Shown in pieces: positions 15,818-23,710 of a stretch of DNA of 29,673 nt. Position 1 is the stretch's first letter. The number at the start of each line of letters is the position of its first letter. A program made the translations under genes and the position numbers. The notes under the pieces are model-generated. The model was not told where the DNA came from. It saw nothing but the letters and a program-made list of their open reading frames with translations, and ran no database searches. The DNA comes from an uncultured Oscillospiraceae bacterium (GTDB lineage: Bacteria; Bacillota; Clostridia; Oscillospirales; Oscillospiraceae): contig CAJUPS010000037.1 of the NCBI GenBank assembly GCA_910588045.1, forward strand, positions 1-29,673, written 5' to 3'.

Positions 15818-16536
15818 GTCTGTTCCTCCTCGCCTGGATTCTTTACCGGGAACAGAATTGCTGCCGCTAAGGAGATGACGACGGTCAGGAGAATCGTCTT
15901 TATTCCGGATGAGATTCCCGCCAGCAGGGTCCAGCGGCTGACAAGAAAGCTGGCGGCAAAGCTCAGAAGCACCAGCGCCAGGACCACCCGGCTCTTCCGC
16001 GCGGGAGGGACGATGATGGCCAGAAACATGCCGTACAGTCCCACGCTCAGTGCGCTCACCAGCTGCGGCGGCAGGACGTTGCCAACCGCCACGCCGAAAA
16101 AGGTTCCCAGGCCCCAGCCGGGGATGGCCACCGCTATGGCGCCGTAGGTGTACCAGGGGTTCAACTGCCCGGGATAGGCGATGGAAATACCAAAAATCTC
16201 GTCCGTCACATCAAAGGCCACCAGCATCCGGTGACGCAGGGGCGTCTCCGGCGCCAGCTTCTGGCTCAAGGAGCAGCTCATCAGCAGATACCGGGCGTTG
16301 GCCACCAGGGTCATGACGGCTACCTCCATGTAGCCCGCTCCGGCGGCCACCAGGGAGAAGACGGCGTACTCTCCGGCAGACGCGTTGTTGGTCAAGCTTT
16401 CCACCATGGCCTGCACGGCGGAAAAACCAGCATTCCTGGCGGCGATGCCCAGTGTGAACGCCACAGCGAAGTAGCCCAGGGCAATGGGCATACCGTCCCG
16501 TATGCCCCGTCGAAAACATACTCGATTGTTCTCCAC
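15814..16536 (-). CDS. azlC: AzlC, large subunit of branched-chain amino acid exporter
   Basis: A protein of 240 residues with multiple membrane segments and the AzlC (YgaZ-type) features: the RRGIRDGMPIALGYFAVAF start, NARYLLMS, and the DEIFGIS region followed by the GWGLGTFFG segment. I chose the GTG at 16536 because GGGAGG lies seven bases before it. An upstream GTG at 16551 would be only a few bases behind the expected transcription start and contains that ribosome binding site in its own coding region. With azlD it forms an export pair for branched-chain amino acids. It is transcribed from the promoter at 16566-16593. Confidence 0.9.
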   Translation of the reverse strand: MENNRVCFRRGIRDGMPIALGYFAVAFTLGIAARNAGFSAVQAMVESLTNNASAGEYAVFSLVAAGAGYMEVAVMTLVANARYLLMSCSLSQKLAPETPLRHRMLVAFDVTDEIFGISIAYPGQLNPWYTYGAIAVAIPGWGLGTFFGVAVGNVLPPQLVSALSVGLYGMFLAIIVPPARKSRVVLALVLLSFAASFLVSRWTLLAGISSGIKTILLTVVISLAAAILFPVKNPGEEEQT

Positions 16537-16565
16537 GGAAAAACCTCCCACTAACAGTAAACGTT

Positions 16566-16593
16566 ATTATATCCTATTTGGCGAATAAGTCAA
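16566..16593 (-). promoter_or_regulatory. azlCD promoter
   Basis: On the minus strand TTGACT (complement of 16588-16593) and a perfect TATAAT (complement of 16566-16571) are spaced 16 bases apart, 29 bases before the chosen azlC start codon. The -35 box directly follows the hairpin that ends the phage operon. Confidence 0.85.
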
Positions 16594-16622
16594 GCCGGAG
16601 ACACGAGCAGCGCGTCTCCGGC
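16594..16622 (-). terminator. Hairpin ending the phage structural operon
   Basis: Perfect 9-bp arms GCCGGAGAC/GTCTCCGGC lie seven bases beyond the stop codon of the last phage gene. There is no real T run, so termination may be partial and the phage transcript may continue into azlCD. Confidence 0.55.
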
Positions 16623-16628
16623 CTGACC

Positions 16629-17204
16629 CTATTTATCTGAAACAGCCATTTGGAATTGGTGCCACGTATACGCCCGCTGGTGGACGATTTCCCAGGTGTA
16701 TTGGAGCGCTTCGCACTCCTCCCAGGTCAGGTAGCGGAAATAAAATTCTACATCCAGGTGACAAGGGATGATGTCCAGGATGATCTCCCGAATCTGCTCA
16801 AAGCCCTCCGGGATGCCCACTACATCCGGAAAGATGACCCGGATATATCCGAACTGTTCCTTCTCCTGCGCAACGGCGCGGATGCCGCAGCCGGAAATGG
16901 TGTTGTTGATGTCGGTCAGGGTGAAACAGTCCCCGCCGATCCGCAGCAGCGCGGCGATGGCCTGGCGGCGCAGTTCGGTGCTGTAGTGGACCGGGGTGCG
17001 CGCAAACAGGGCCTCTCTGCGCCGCAGGCCCTCGCCTTCGGCGGTGGCCAGGGCGCTCTCCCGTTCCACATAGTCCATCTGGTTGCTGATCCCGTCCAGT
17101 CCGACGCCCATGGCGTCCAGCTCGCTGCCGCTGAGGCTTCCCGGCGAGAGGTCATAGATGGCCAGCGGACGGAGGAAATTCCTCAGATATTCGCCGTATC
17201 CCAT
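16629..17204 (-). CDS. xkdU: Phage tail-end baseplate protein, XkdU/YmfQ-like
   Basis: A protein of 191 residues, close to the usual length of the DUF2313/YmfQ family (Mu gp48, PBSX XkdU), which sits at the tail tip and links baseplate to fibres. It starts with GEYLRNFLRPLAIYDL, typical of the family, and has the RRQAIAALLRIGGDCFTL segment. GGGAGG precedes the ATG at 17204, which is one base after the stop codon of the baseplate J gene. It is the last gene of the operon; in PBSX a fibre gene and lysis genes follow here, but in this window the operon stops. Confidence 0.85.
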   Translation of the reverse strand: MGYGEYLRNFLRPLAIYDLSPGSLSGSELDAMGVGLDGISNQMDYVERESALATAEGEGLRRREALFARTPVHYSTELRRQAIAALLRIGGDCFTLTDINNTISGCGIRAVAQEKEQFGYIRVIFPDVVGIPEGFEQIREIILDIIPCHLDVEFYFRYLTWEECEALQYTWEIVHQRAYTWHQFQMAVSDK

Positions 17205-17205
17205 A

Positions 17206-18267
17206 TCAGACCTCCCAAGGCACAATGCTCACGGTCCCAAGGCAGGGGAGCGCGGTAGGGCTGGCCGCCAGATCGGCAGAGGGGGAGGCGAAGCTGTAGT
17301 TCTGTACGCACTCCAGATCGTAGAGCAGATTCCCCAGAAAGGCCAGCGTCACGCTTTTTCCCAGCATAGCGCCGGTAAAGACCTCCCGCAGCGCCGCATC
17401 CACAGCGGCTTGGACCTCCTCGAAGGTAAAGCCGGGAGCGGGCTGCACGGCCACGGAGATATTGACAGGGTGCGCCGTAGGGGCCAGCACCAGCAGATCC
17501 ACCGAGATTTCCCGCTTCTCCTGCAAGAACTCGTTTACCTCCGCCAGCAGCGTCTCATCGGGCAGTCCGGCATCGGTGGCGATGTACAGGTCCACGGACC
17601 CCACGCCCCGCGGCCGTCCCACGGCCACGGCGGCCGCTACACCGGTGCGGGAGAGCGCCGTCTGCTCATAGTAGGCGGCGTTGGCCCCATTGGGCAGGCG
17701 GCGGTAGCTGTCCAGGAGGCGACGGCGCAGATCCTCGTCGCTCTCCGCGTCGTCGCCGCCGCTGAAGGCCTCCGGGTTGGTGCACGCCTTGATTCCCACT
17801 GGCATGGCTGCCATGATGGTGACCGTGTTGGCGGCGACGTTGCCCGCCTTTCCCGGCTCAAGCGCCACTGCGGGCGCGTCCACATACAGCTCTCCCGCGT
17901 ACAGCACCACGTTGTCCGTGGTAGCAAAGCGGACCCCCGTATCCGTCATGCACACCGTCCCGGATTTCACGGTCAAATCGCCGCTCACCGCGAGAGACAG
18001 GCCGAAGCGCAGCGTCCCCGTGGCGCAGGTGGCGACGCTCCGGCGCAAGCCCCGGAGATGTGCGTGGCGCTCCAGATACTCCCCCTTGGCTGTCTGAGGG
18101 AAGCTCTGGTCCAGCAGCCACTGGGCCTGTAGGTACAGCCCCTGAATCTGGGCCGCCGCCGCGTACAGCCGCGCCGCCAGGTCACAGGAGACGCTGGGCA
18201 GATACCCGCTGGCTTCGCCGAAGGCGGAGAGCATTTCCGCATAGATGGAGTCTATCGTTTTTTCCAT
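17206..18267 (-). CDS. xkdT: Baseplate J protein (XkdT-like)
   Basis: A protein of 353 residues of the baseplate J/gp47/XkdT family, which forms the wedge ring of contractile tails. Seen: N-terminal helices, the GTVCMTDTGVRFATTDNV region with the usual insertion of surface beta strands, GNVAANTVTIM, and the characteristic GGDDAESDEDLRRRLLDSYR segment, where the domain boundary lies. The start at 18267 has GGAGG six bases upstream. Length agrees with PBSX XkdT. It is flanked by the wedge protein and the XkdU-like protein in the conserved order. Confidence 0.93.
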   Translation of the reverse strand: MEKTIDSIYAEMLSAFGEASGYLPSVSCDLAARLYAAAAQIQGLYLQAQWLLDQSFPQTAKGEYLERHAHLRGLRRSVATCATGTLRFGLSLAVSGDLTVKSGTVCMTDTGVRFATTDNVVLYAGELYVDAPAVALEPGKAGNVAANTVTIMAAMPVGIKACTNPEAFSGGDDAESDEDLRRRLLDSYRRLPNGANAAYYEQTALSRTGVAAAVAVGRPRGVGSVDLYIATDAGLPDETLLAEVNEFLQEKREISVDLLVLAPTAHPVNISVAVQPAPGFTFEEVQAAVDAALREVFTGAMLGKSVTLAFLGNLLYDLECVQNYSFASPSADLAASPTALPCLGTVSIVPWEV

Positions 18268-18277
18268 TGCATCCTCC

Positions 18278-18625
18278 TTATACGACCGCAGAGACGGATA
18301 GCTCTGTTCCCTGGTAATCCAGCAGCACCGTGATGTGGACCCGTCCCGGCGTTTGCTCCGGCGTGATAGAGACATCCGTAACGGTGACCGCCTCCTCTGC
18401 CAGAGCCTCCGCCACGTATTGCCTCGCGGCGGAGAGCCGTTGCGAGGCCGGTTCCCTGGACAGCAGGTACAGGCGGCTCCCCAGCTCCGGCAGGGGAGGG
18501 AGTCCCCCTCTGTGGGCGGTCAGCCGGAACAGGACCCGCTCCAGAAGCGCATCCGTTCCGCGGCAGCGTACAATGCCGCCCAATCCGTCCGGGAGGTAGT
18601 CCCCGTTGTGTATTCTTGCTTCCAT
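18278..18625 (-). CDS. Baseplate wedge protein, gp25/DUF2634-like (XkdS position)
   Basis: A protein of 115 residues. It has the short baseplate wedge layout: N-terminal strands (DYLPDGLGGIVRCRG), a helix, the PPLPELGSRLYLL segment resembling the FGS/FGT region of gp25-like proteins, a second helix, and C-terminal strands for binding the baseplate J protein. AGGAGG precedes the ATG at 18625; an earlier ATG at 18646 has no such site. Position between spike and baseplate J matches XkdS of PBSX. It probably joins the sheath end to the wedge. Confidence 0.8.
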   Translation of the reverse strand: MEARIHNGDYLPDGLGGIVRCRGTDALLERVLFRLTAHRGGLPPLPELGSRLYLLSREPASQRLSAARQYVAEALAEEAVTVTDVSITPEQTPGRVHITVLLDYQGTELSVSAVV

Positions 18626-18642
18626 TGTATTCCTCCTATATG

Positions 18643-19143
18643 TCAACCGCAGTGGCAGGGACGGTAGGGCTCGCCGTTAATGATCAGGCTTCCGTTGATA
18701 CGGAGGGTCCCGTTGACCGTGACCGGTCCGTTCAGCTCTACCTCTCCGGTCAACGTCAGATTGCCCGCCGCTTCCCAATTCCCCTCTGCGGAACCGTCTC
18801 CCTTGACGGCGATGGCGCCGTCCTTGCGCAGATAGATGGAGGCCCCGCCGCAGGAGTACAAAAACAGCTCGCCCGGCGCCATCTCCCTGGGTCCGGCCTC
18901 CGCTGTGTTGGCCGCGACGACGCACTGCTCCTGACATCCCGTACCGCCCTTGACCACCAGCACGGTGTCTCCGGCACGGGGCTGCCACACCATCCCGCCG
19001 GGGGCGAAGACCTCCAAGTCCCGCTGCTCTCCCTTTGTCATCACCGAGGCGCTGCCGCCGCCGATGGTGGTCACGCCCATATCGGCGGCGGTGCTCTCCT
19101 GTGCCGCCCGCTGTCGGAGGGAGATCGTTTTGGATAGCCACAT
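18643..19143 (-). CDS. Baseplate spike protein (gpV/gp45-like)
   Basis: A protein of 166 residues with the design of a membrane-piercing spike: an N-terminal helix, an OB-like domain (EVFAPGGMVWQPRAGDTVLVV), and a C-terminal trimeric beta-helix-like part with strand repeats (AAGNLTLTGEVELNGPVTVNG, then NGTLRINGSLIING). The very end is PCHCG, where Cys and His could bind a metal at the spike tip, as His residues do in gpV-type spikes; this last point is inference. GGAGG lies upstream of the ATG. It follows the gpD-like gene as usual in this phage type. Confidence 0.85.
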   Translation of the reverse strand: MWLSKTISLRQRAAQESTAADMGVTTIGGGSASVMTKGEQRDLEVFAPGGMVWQPRAGDTVLVVKGGTGCQEQCVVAANTAEAGPREMAPGELFLYSCGGASIYLRKDGAIAVKGDGSAEGNWEAAGNLTLTGEVELNGPVTVNGTLRINGSLIINGEPYRPCHCG

Positions 19144-19148
19144 AGCAT

Positions 19149-20087
19149 TTACCTCCTGCTGAGTGTCAGCTCCGTCCGCTCCCCGTCTCCGTCCATCCGG
19201 CTGCGGGAGCGGACAACATCATATCGGCCGGACAGGTTCAGACGGCTCAGGGCCAGTCCGACCCGGTCGCCCGGCATGGCGGCGAAGGCGCGGGGCAGCT
19301 CCAGATCGATCTCCAGCTGCTCCAACGCGGACTGCGTGATCTGGTACTCCCCGGTGTACCGCCGGTCCTCGGCGGTGCTGCGGGGCATATACAGCACGTG
19401 CCGCCGCTGCCCGCCGGTGTCGATAAATTCCTGGTTTCGCACCGGATGGCTGACGCCCTGCACCTTGTCCTGAATCAGCACCTCGGAGATGACGCCGTAG
19501 CGCTGCTCCCGCTTGCGCAGGGACAGCAGCGGGGAATCATCGCTGACCTCCAGCTCCTTCCCGCTGCCCCAGAGGGACGCGGTGACCAGGACGCCCTCCG
19601 GCGTAAAATAGGGGTCGAATCCGCCGAAGCGGTGGGTAAATCCTTGCAGGGCCTTCCACTGGCTGGACCCGGAGGCCACGGCGTACCGCCCGCCGGAGGC
19701 GGATTCCTTTTGATGGACGGTGATGCCGCAGGGGGCCACATGATTCTCCAAAATCTCCGGGAGCAGCGCCCGCTCGTAGGTCAGGGCCTCCGACTCGTTG
19801 TCCAGCAGCAGCGCCGCCATGCCCCGCCCCTCGACAGTGACCACCAACCCCTGGCGGGACAGGGCGATCTCGTAGGCGTCCACCACGCCCCGGAGCATGA
19901 TGTCGCCATCCCGGTAGGCGGTGAAGCGCGTGGCCTTTGGCAGGATGTCCGCCATCTCGGCGCTGTAGAGGCAGACCGCCGTGAGACTGTCGCAGGGGAC
20001 GCCCCCGGTGTACTCCAGGTCCCATCTCACCAGAATGGGCAGGACATAGCCCTCTCCGTCGTAGGTTTCCAGATGGATACTCAGCAA
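19149..20087 (-). CDS. xkdQ: Baseplate hub protein, gpD/XkdQ-like
   Basis: A protein of 312 residues of the late-control gpD/XkdQ family, the hub under the tube (PBSX XkdQ has about the same length). Seen: the LVRWDLEYTGGVPCDSL start, GVVDAYEIALSRQGLVVTVEGRG, and the final PGDRVGLALSRLNLSGRY region. The start is most likely TTG at 20087, with GGTGGTGA in front; an upstream ATG reading frame runs through the LysM gene and is rejected. It overlaps the LysM gene stop codon by seven bases. Confidence 0.88.
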   Translation of the reverse strand: MLSIHLETYDGEGYVLPILVRWDLEYTGGVPCDSLTAVCLYSAEMADILPKATRFTAYRDGDIMLRGVVDAYEIALSRQGLVVTVEGRGMAALLLDNESEALTYERALLPEILENHVAPCGITVHQKESASGGRYAVASGSSQWKALQGFTHRFGGFDPYFTPEGVLVTASLWGSGKELEVSDDSPLLSLRKREQRYGVISEVLIQDKVQGVSHPVRNQEFIDTGGQRRHVLYMPRSTAEDRRYTGEYQITQSALEQLEIDLELPRAFAAMPGDRVGLALSRLNLSGRYDVVRSRSRMDGDGERTELTLSRR

Positions 20088-20653
20088 GGGATCACCACCC
20101 TGTCCCCAATTCGGATCAGATTGGGATTTTTGATGCCGGGGTTGGCCCGCAGCACGTCCTCCAGTGCCACATCGTACCGCCTGGCGATGCCCCACAGGGT
20201 GTCGCCGCTGACGACGGTGCAGATGTTTTCCTGCCGGGCTTTTTCGGCCGACTGCGCCGCCGTTCCGCCCGCATGGACTGCGGTGAGCTCCTCGGTGTAT
20301 CCGTCGTACCGCTCCCGGAACTCAAAGCTGTAGCGCACGTAGTCCGGCAGAGGCTCCTGCTCCAGCTTCAGGCTGGTAAAATAGGCGTTGGCGATTTGCC
20401 ACAGGGGGTGGATCAGCAGCCCGGGGCCGTCGCTGTAGAATACGGACGCCAGGCGTTTGAACTCGTCGTAGGCGCCGTCCCCGGCGAACTCCCCCTGGCC
20501 CCGCATCACCCGGCAGCCCATCCCCAGATCCTGCATACAGTGGCGGCCAAAGGGGACCTTGTGCACGGCCACCTGCCGCTCATAGGTGATGGAGTAGGTA
20601 GCGGGGTTGTGGGGCCAGATGTATTCCTTATAGCGCATGGGGGTCAGCAGCAT
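20081..20653 (-). CDS. xkdP: LysM-containing tail/baseplate protein (XkdP-like)
   Basis: A protein of 190 residues. The N-terminal ~130 residues form a domain with WPHNPATYSITYERQ at its start, as in XkdP-type tail proteins. The C-terminal ~45 residues (about 144-190) are a LysM domain: VVSGDTLWGIARRYDV, then ANPGIKNPNLIRIGDRVVIP. LysM binds N-acetylglucosamine polymers, so the protein may guide the tail through peptidoglycan or hold the hub. It follows the 248-aa protein by 15 bases and overlaps the hub gene. In PBSX the large tape measure gene lies directly upstream; here it does not. Confidence 0.88.
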   Translation of the reverse strand: MLLTPMRYKEYIWPHNPATYSITYERQVAVHKVPFGRHCMQDLGMGCRVMRGQGEFAGDGAYDEFKRLASVFYSDGPGLLIHPLWQIANAYFTSLKLEQEPLPDYVRYSFEFRERYDGYTEELTAVHAGGTAAQSAEKARQENICTVVSGDTLWGIARRYDVALEDVLRANPGIKNPNLIRIGDRVVIPC

Positions 20654-20668
20654 GTCCGATCACCTCCG

Positions 20669-21415
20669 TCAATATAGGGGAAATCCGTTGTCATACCGCC
20701 GCCCGTCCCGCTGGAAGGCCAGGGATACCGCCTCCGCCGTCAGCGGCGCGGGCCCTGCCGTTACCAGCTCCTCGGTGACGCCGGTCCACCGGCTGGCGGG
20801 CGGCTCCGCCTGGGCGGTGACCACGCGGCCCGCTCCCAGGGGCGTCTCCACGCCCTCCGGGATCTCCGCCTGGGCGGCGGGGAGCGGGATGTCCCGCTCC
20901 TCCACCGGCGCCCAGACCTTTTCCGCCTCCGGAATCTGACTCTCCGGTTCCATCCGTACAGACGGCGCCTCCAACGTTTCCTCCGCCTGGGGAGGCTGTG
21001 CGACGGGGATTTCCTCCGCTTCCTCCTCCGTTTCCCGCCGACGGACCGGTTCCTCTGCACGCCCCACGCCGGTTTCATCGTGGGGAATAGACGCATCCCG
21101 CTCCGGCACGTCATCCTGCTCGGACAGCTCCATTCCCGCGCTCTCCGGTTCCTGGATAAACCCGTCGGCATCGGACCGCACAGGCTGTGCCTGTACATCC
21201 TCCGCCTGTGCGGAGGACTCCTCGGCGCTCCGGCGCAGCGCCCGGAATCGCTCCGGATCAAAGGAGGCGCTCTCTGCACGCTCCTCCGACGGGCCCGCGG
21301 GCCGCTCACCGACTGCCGCCGCCAGCTTCCGCAGCTGCTCCGCCAGCCTGGACAGACCGTCCAGCGCACTGGCTGGCAGCCGCAGATTGACCTGGATCAG
21401 CTCCTGCTCCTCCAT
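20669..21415 (-). CDS. Pro/Glu-rich 248-residue protein in the tape-measure position
   Basis: Its start codon shares a base with the tube gene stop (TGATG), so the two are coupled. Residues about 5-37 form a Leu-rich amphipathic helix (LIQVNLRLPASALDGLSRLA). Residues about 40-215 are rich in Glu, Pro, Ala and Arg with no repeats of fixed length and are probably disordered. A short conserved-looking end reads GRRYDNGFPLY. In PBSX-type phages this gap between tube and XkdP holds an assembly chaperone and a tape measure of over 1000 residues. This protein has no membrane segments or coiled-coil expected for a large tape measure. It may be a reduced tape measure or a chaperone; I do not recognise the family. 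Confidence 0.7.
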   Translation of the reverse strand: MEEQELIQVNLRLPASALDGLSRLAEQLRKLAAAVGERPAGPSEERAESASFDPERFRALRRSAEESSAQAEDVQAQPVRSDADGFIQEPESAGMELSEQDDVPERDASIPHDETGVGRAEEPVRRRETEEEAEEIPVAQPPQAEETLEAPSVRMEPESQIPEAEKVWAPVEERDIPLPAAQAEIPEGVETPLGAGRVVTAQAEPPASRWTGVTEELVTAGPAPLTAEAVSLAFQRDGRRYDNGFPLY

Positions 21416-21807
21416 CAGGCGGACACCTCGATCCGACTGGCGGCCACCACGGTCACCTTCTCGGCCACCATGGACCCCACCTTGCCCTCCTCCTGGATGG
21501 CGCTCCACTGGCAGCCGCTGTAGATGACCTTCCGGTCCGGCTTGCAGATGACCAGGGAGAAGTCCGCCAGGGCGAAGAAGTCGATGCCGTCGCTGATGGC
21601 GTCGTCGGTGGCGTAGAGCCTGGTCAGCTCCAGTACATATTTGTTCTGTCCGTTGATGGTTGCCACGGGCTCGCTCTCTCCGAAGGCCTCCACGACCTGG
21701 CTGGTCTTGGTGGCCTTGGCGGTGTAGCTCTGGACCACCGCGACCTTCCTGCCGTCCAGCTCCAGATAAATATCGCAGCTGGTAGGGAATCCTGTTACTT
21801 CCATCAT
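21415..21807 (-). CDS. xkdM: Tail tube protein (XkdM-like)
   Basis: A protein of 130 residues like XkdM/DUF2001, the inner tube of contractile tails. It has the short beta-barrel plan: CDIYLELDGRKVAVVQSYTAK at the start, GQNKYVLELTRLYATDD in the middle, and strand pairs to the end. GGAGG lies upstream of two consecutive ATG codons (21807 and 21804); either could start. It follows the sheath gene by 12 bases, the normal sheath-tube order. Confidence 0.9.
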   Translation of the reverse strand: MMEVTGFPTSCDIYLELDGRKVAVVQSYTAKATKTSQVVEAFGESEPVATINGQNKYVLELTRLYATDDAISDGIDFFALADFSLVICKPDRKVIYSGCQWSAIQEEGKVGSMVAEKVTVVAASRIEVSA

Positions 21808-21819
21808 GCCGCTTCCTCC

Positions 21820-22878
21820 TTAAATCGTGATATGGGCGGTGAGATAGATCTGGTTGAGCCCGTGGGCCACGGAGAAGCTGAACTCCACCAGGCACACCGT
21901 GGGGTCGTCCTCGTACACCGAGACGGCCACATCGCTGTAGCTGTCGATGATCTCCGCCTTGAGCTTGTTTTCCAGCTCAACAATGGTCTGGGAGCGGATG
22001 GCTCCTCTGGTCTGTGCGGTATTTTTGGTCTGGCTGAACCGACTGCGCAGGCTCTGCCGGATGGTGGGGATCACGTCGTCCACGATCAGGATCGTGGTCA
22101 GCTCCCGCCATGTGGCGTCGACTGCGCCTCCCGTGGTGGTCCGTGTGGTGATGCCCCGGACGGGGGAGACGATGCCGCCCACCGCCTCCAGGGGCGTCAC
22201 GCCGCCGCGTACCAGCAGGTCGATCTCATTGTCGCCATAGGCCGCGCTGACGCCGCCCAGTCCGGGCAGCTGTGTGCCGTTGAGGGGAATGGCGGGATCT
22301 CTGGTGACGGCTACCGCCGCCGCCACCGCCGCCGCGGCAAACATGCCCGGCAGCGTTTTCCCCGCGCTGTCCAGTCCGTCGGGCCCCACCAGGGCCATGC
22401 GCTCACTGTTGAGGGCCTTGGCCCGCTCCACCAGCTCTGTCGTAGACGCGCCGTCCATGCCCACGACGGCAATGCGCTCCCGCCGTATAGCGGAGGCGCT
22501 CTCCAGACTGGCGCGCAGAGCCTGCTGCACCTCCAGTGCGCCGCTGTCGCAGACAATGACCTGCGCGTCCTCCACCGTCTGTAGGGCGGCAAAGGCGGCG
22601 GCGTAGTCCTCGCCGTCCACCTTGACAGCCGCCACCACGGACGCGCCGCCCTGGAACAGCAGCTTGAGCATAGTGGACATGCCGGGCGCGTCGGCGGCAT
22701 CCTCGCCGAATGCGCTCACGCCCATCTCATAGCTGGTCAGCCGGATGACCGTATTGGCCGTGCCGCTGACGCTCTTTGCCGCCACACCGATGGTGCGGAC
22801 GGCCCGGCCGCCCCACACGGCGGCGGAGGCGCCGTAGGAGGAATAGACCCCCGGGCGCTCATGGATAATACTTTTCAT
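21820..22878 (-). CDS. xkdK: Contractile tail sheath protein (XkdK-like)
   Basis: A protein of 352 residues of the sheath family. It begins HERPGVYSSYGAS, a common sheath N-terminus, carries a middle domain with GDNEIDLLVRGGVTPLEA, and ends in the conserved sheath C-terminal domain (IVDDVIPTIRQSLRSRF and NQIYLTAHITI), which makes the mesh between subunits. The ATG at 22878 overlaps the stop of the upstream gene (ATGA). It is shorter than PBSX XkdK (about 466 aa), with most of the reduction in the outer domain. Its presence shows a myovirus-type contractile tail. Confidence 0.92.
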   Translation of the reverse strand: MKSIIHERPGVYSSYGASAAVWGGRAVRTIGVAAKSVSGTANTVIRLTSYEMGVSAFGEDAADAPGMSTMLKLLFQGGASVVAAVKVDGEDYAAAFAALQTVEDAQVIVCDSGALEVQQALRASLESASAIRRERIAVVGMDGASTTELVERAKALNSERMALVGPDGLDSAGKTLPGMFAAAAVAAAVAVTRDPAIPLNGTQLPGLGGVSAAYGDNEIDLLVRGGVTPLEAVGGIVSPVRGITTRTTTGGAVDATWRELTTILIVDDVIPTIRQSLRSRFSQTKNTAQTRGAIRSQTIVELENKLKAEIIDSYSDVAVSVYEDDPTVCLVEFSFSVAHGLNQIYLTAHITI

Positions 22879-23378
22879 CTGGTTACAACACCTTTCAAAA
22901 TAAAATCGGTCAGCAGGGCGCCGTCCTCCGAGGCAGTCGCGATGAAATACGCGCTGCAAGCCAGACTGCCCCGCCGCAGAAACATGGAGGTATCCTCGTC
23001 CCACGCGGCCTCCTCCCATTTCAGCTCGCTGGGGCGCAGTCCGGAGGGGAGCTTCTCCAGCATGATCTGATGCAGCTTCTCCAGCACCCCGTCGCACCCC
23101 GCCGCGCCGTCCTGTGGCGGGCAGTAGATGTCCAGCGACAAGGTCAGCTCCAGGCGAAGTCCGTATACCTCCTGACTGCTCTGGGTATCGGGATCGGTCC
23201 GCTGTCCCAGATAGCTGCTCAATGCGCCGCCCCGGCTCTCCCCGGTCCGCAGGCCCACCGCCACCACCGGTCCCTCATAGGACCTGGCCCAGCCGGGCGC
23301 ATACGCGATCCGGGCGGAAACACCGGCGTTTTCCAGGGCGCTGGCGATGGCGCTTTTGACCTGTTCCAGCCCGCTCAC
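22875..23378 (-). CDS. Tail terminator/completion protein (XkdJ position)
   Basis: A protein of 167 residues, directly upstream of the sheath gene. The start is GTG at 23378, overlapping the stop of the preceding gene (GTGA). Composition is that of a globular alpha/beta protein: helix at the start (LEQVKSAIASALENAG), strands in the centre (LRLELTLSLDIYCPP) and a helix of LEKLHQIMLEKL. By position and size it is the tail terminator or neck-tail completion protein of PBSX-like phages. The assignment is from gene order more than from sequence motifs. Confidence 0.75.
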   Translation of the reverse strand: MSGLEQVKSAIASALENAGVSARIAYAPGWARSYEGPVVAVGLRTGESRGGALSSYLGQRTDPDTQSSQEVYGLRLELTLSLDIYCPPQDGAAGCDGVLEKLHQIMLEKLPSGLRPSELKWEEAAWDEDTSMFLRRGSLACSAYFIATASEDGALLTDFILKGVVTR

Positions 23379-23710
23379 AGCTTGCCCCCCTTTTTCTTCC
23401 GCCGGAGAATGGCCCGGCCGTAGAGCGCCCTCCGGCGAAAACAGATGGTCATCGCCTCCTGCACGGCGTAGCACTTGTCCTGGAACCGAATCCAATCCCC
23501 CGGCTCCAGCTCCGTCGCCGCCGGACCGATGTACAGCCACCGCTGGTCGCTGACCGCCCCCAGCGGCGTGGCCGTCACGGGCAGGTCCTCCCGCTCCTTC
23601 AGAAACGGCTGGAGAAACGCCCTGACGGGAATTTCCTCCCCGCTCTCCCGCCGGACCAGGACGAGATCCTCCCCGTGCTCGTTCATAATTGCCTCCAGCC
23701 GTGCTCTCAT
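23375..23710 (-). CDS. Head completion/closure protein (XkdI position)
   Basis: A protein of 111 residues. The ATG at 23710 overlaps the stop of the connector gene (ATGA). Beta-rich small barrel layout: IPVRAFLQPF, DQRWLYIGPAATELEPGD and RFQDKCYAVQEAM, ending in a basic RRKKKGG tail. This is the size and layout of head-closure proteins that seal the portal and connect the neck (SPP1 gp16-like fold class). The role is inferred from position and layout. Confidence 0.75.
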   Translation of the reverse strand: MRARLEAIMNEHGEDLVLVRRESGEEIPVRAFLQPFLKEREDLPVTATPLGAVSDQRWLYIGPAATELEPGDWIRFQDKCYAVQEAMTICFRRRALYGRAILRRKKKGGKL

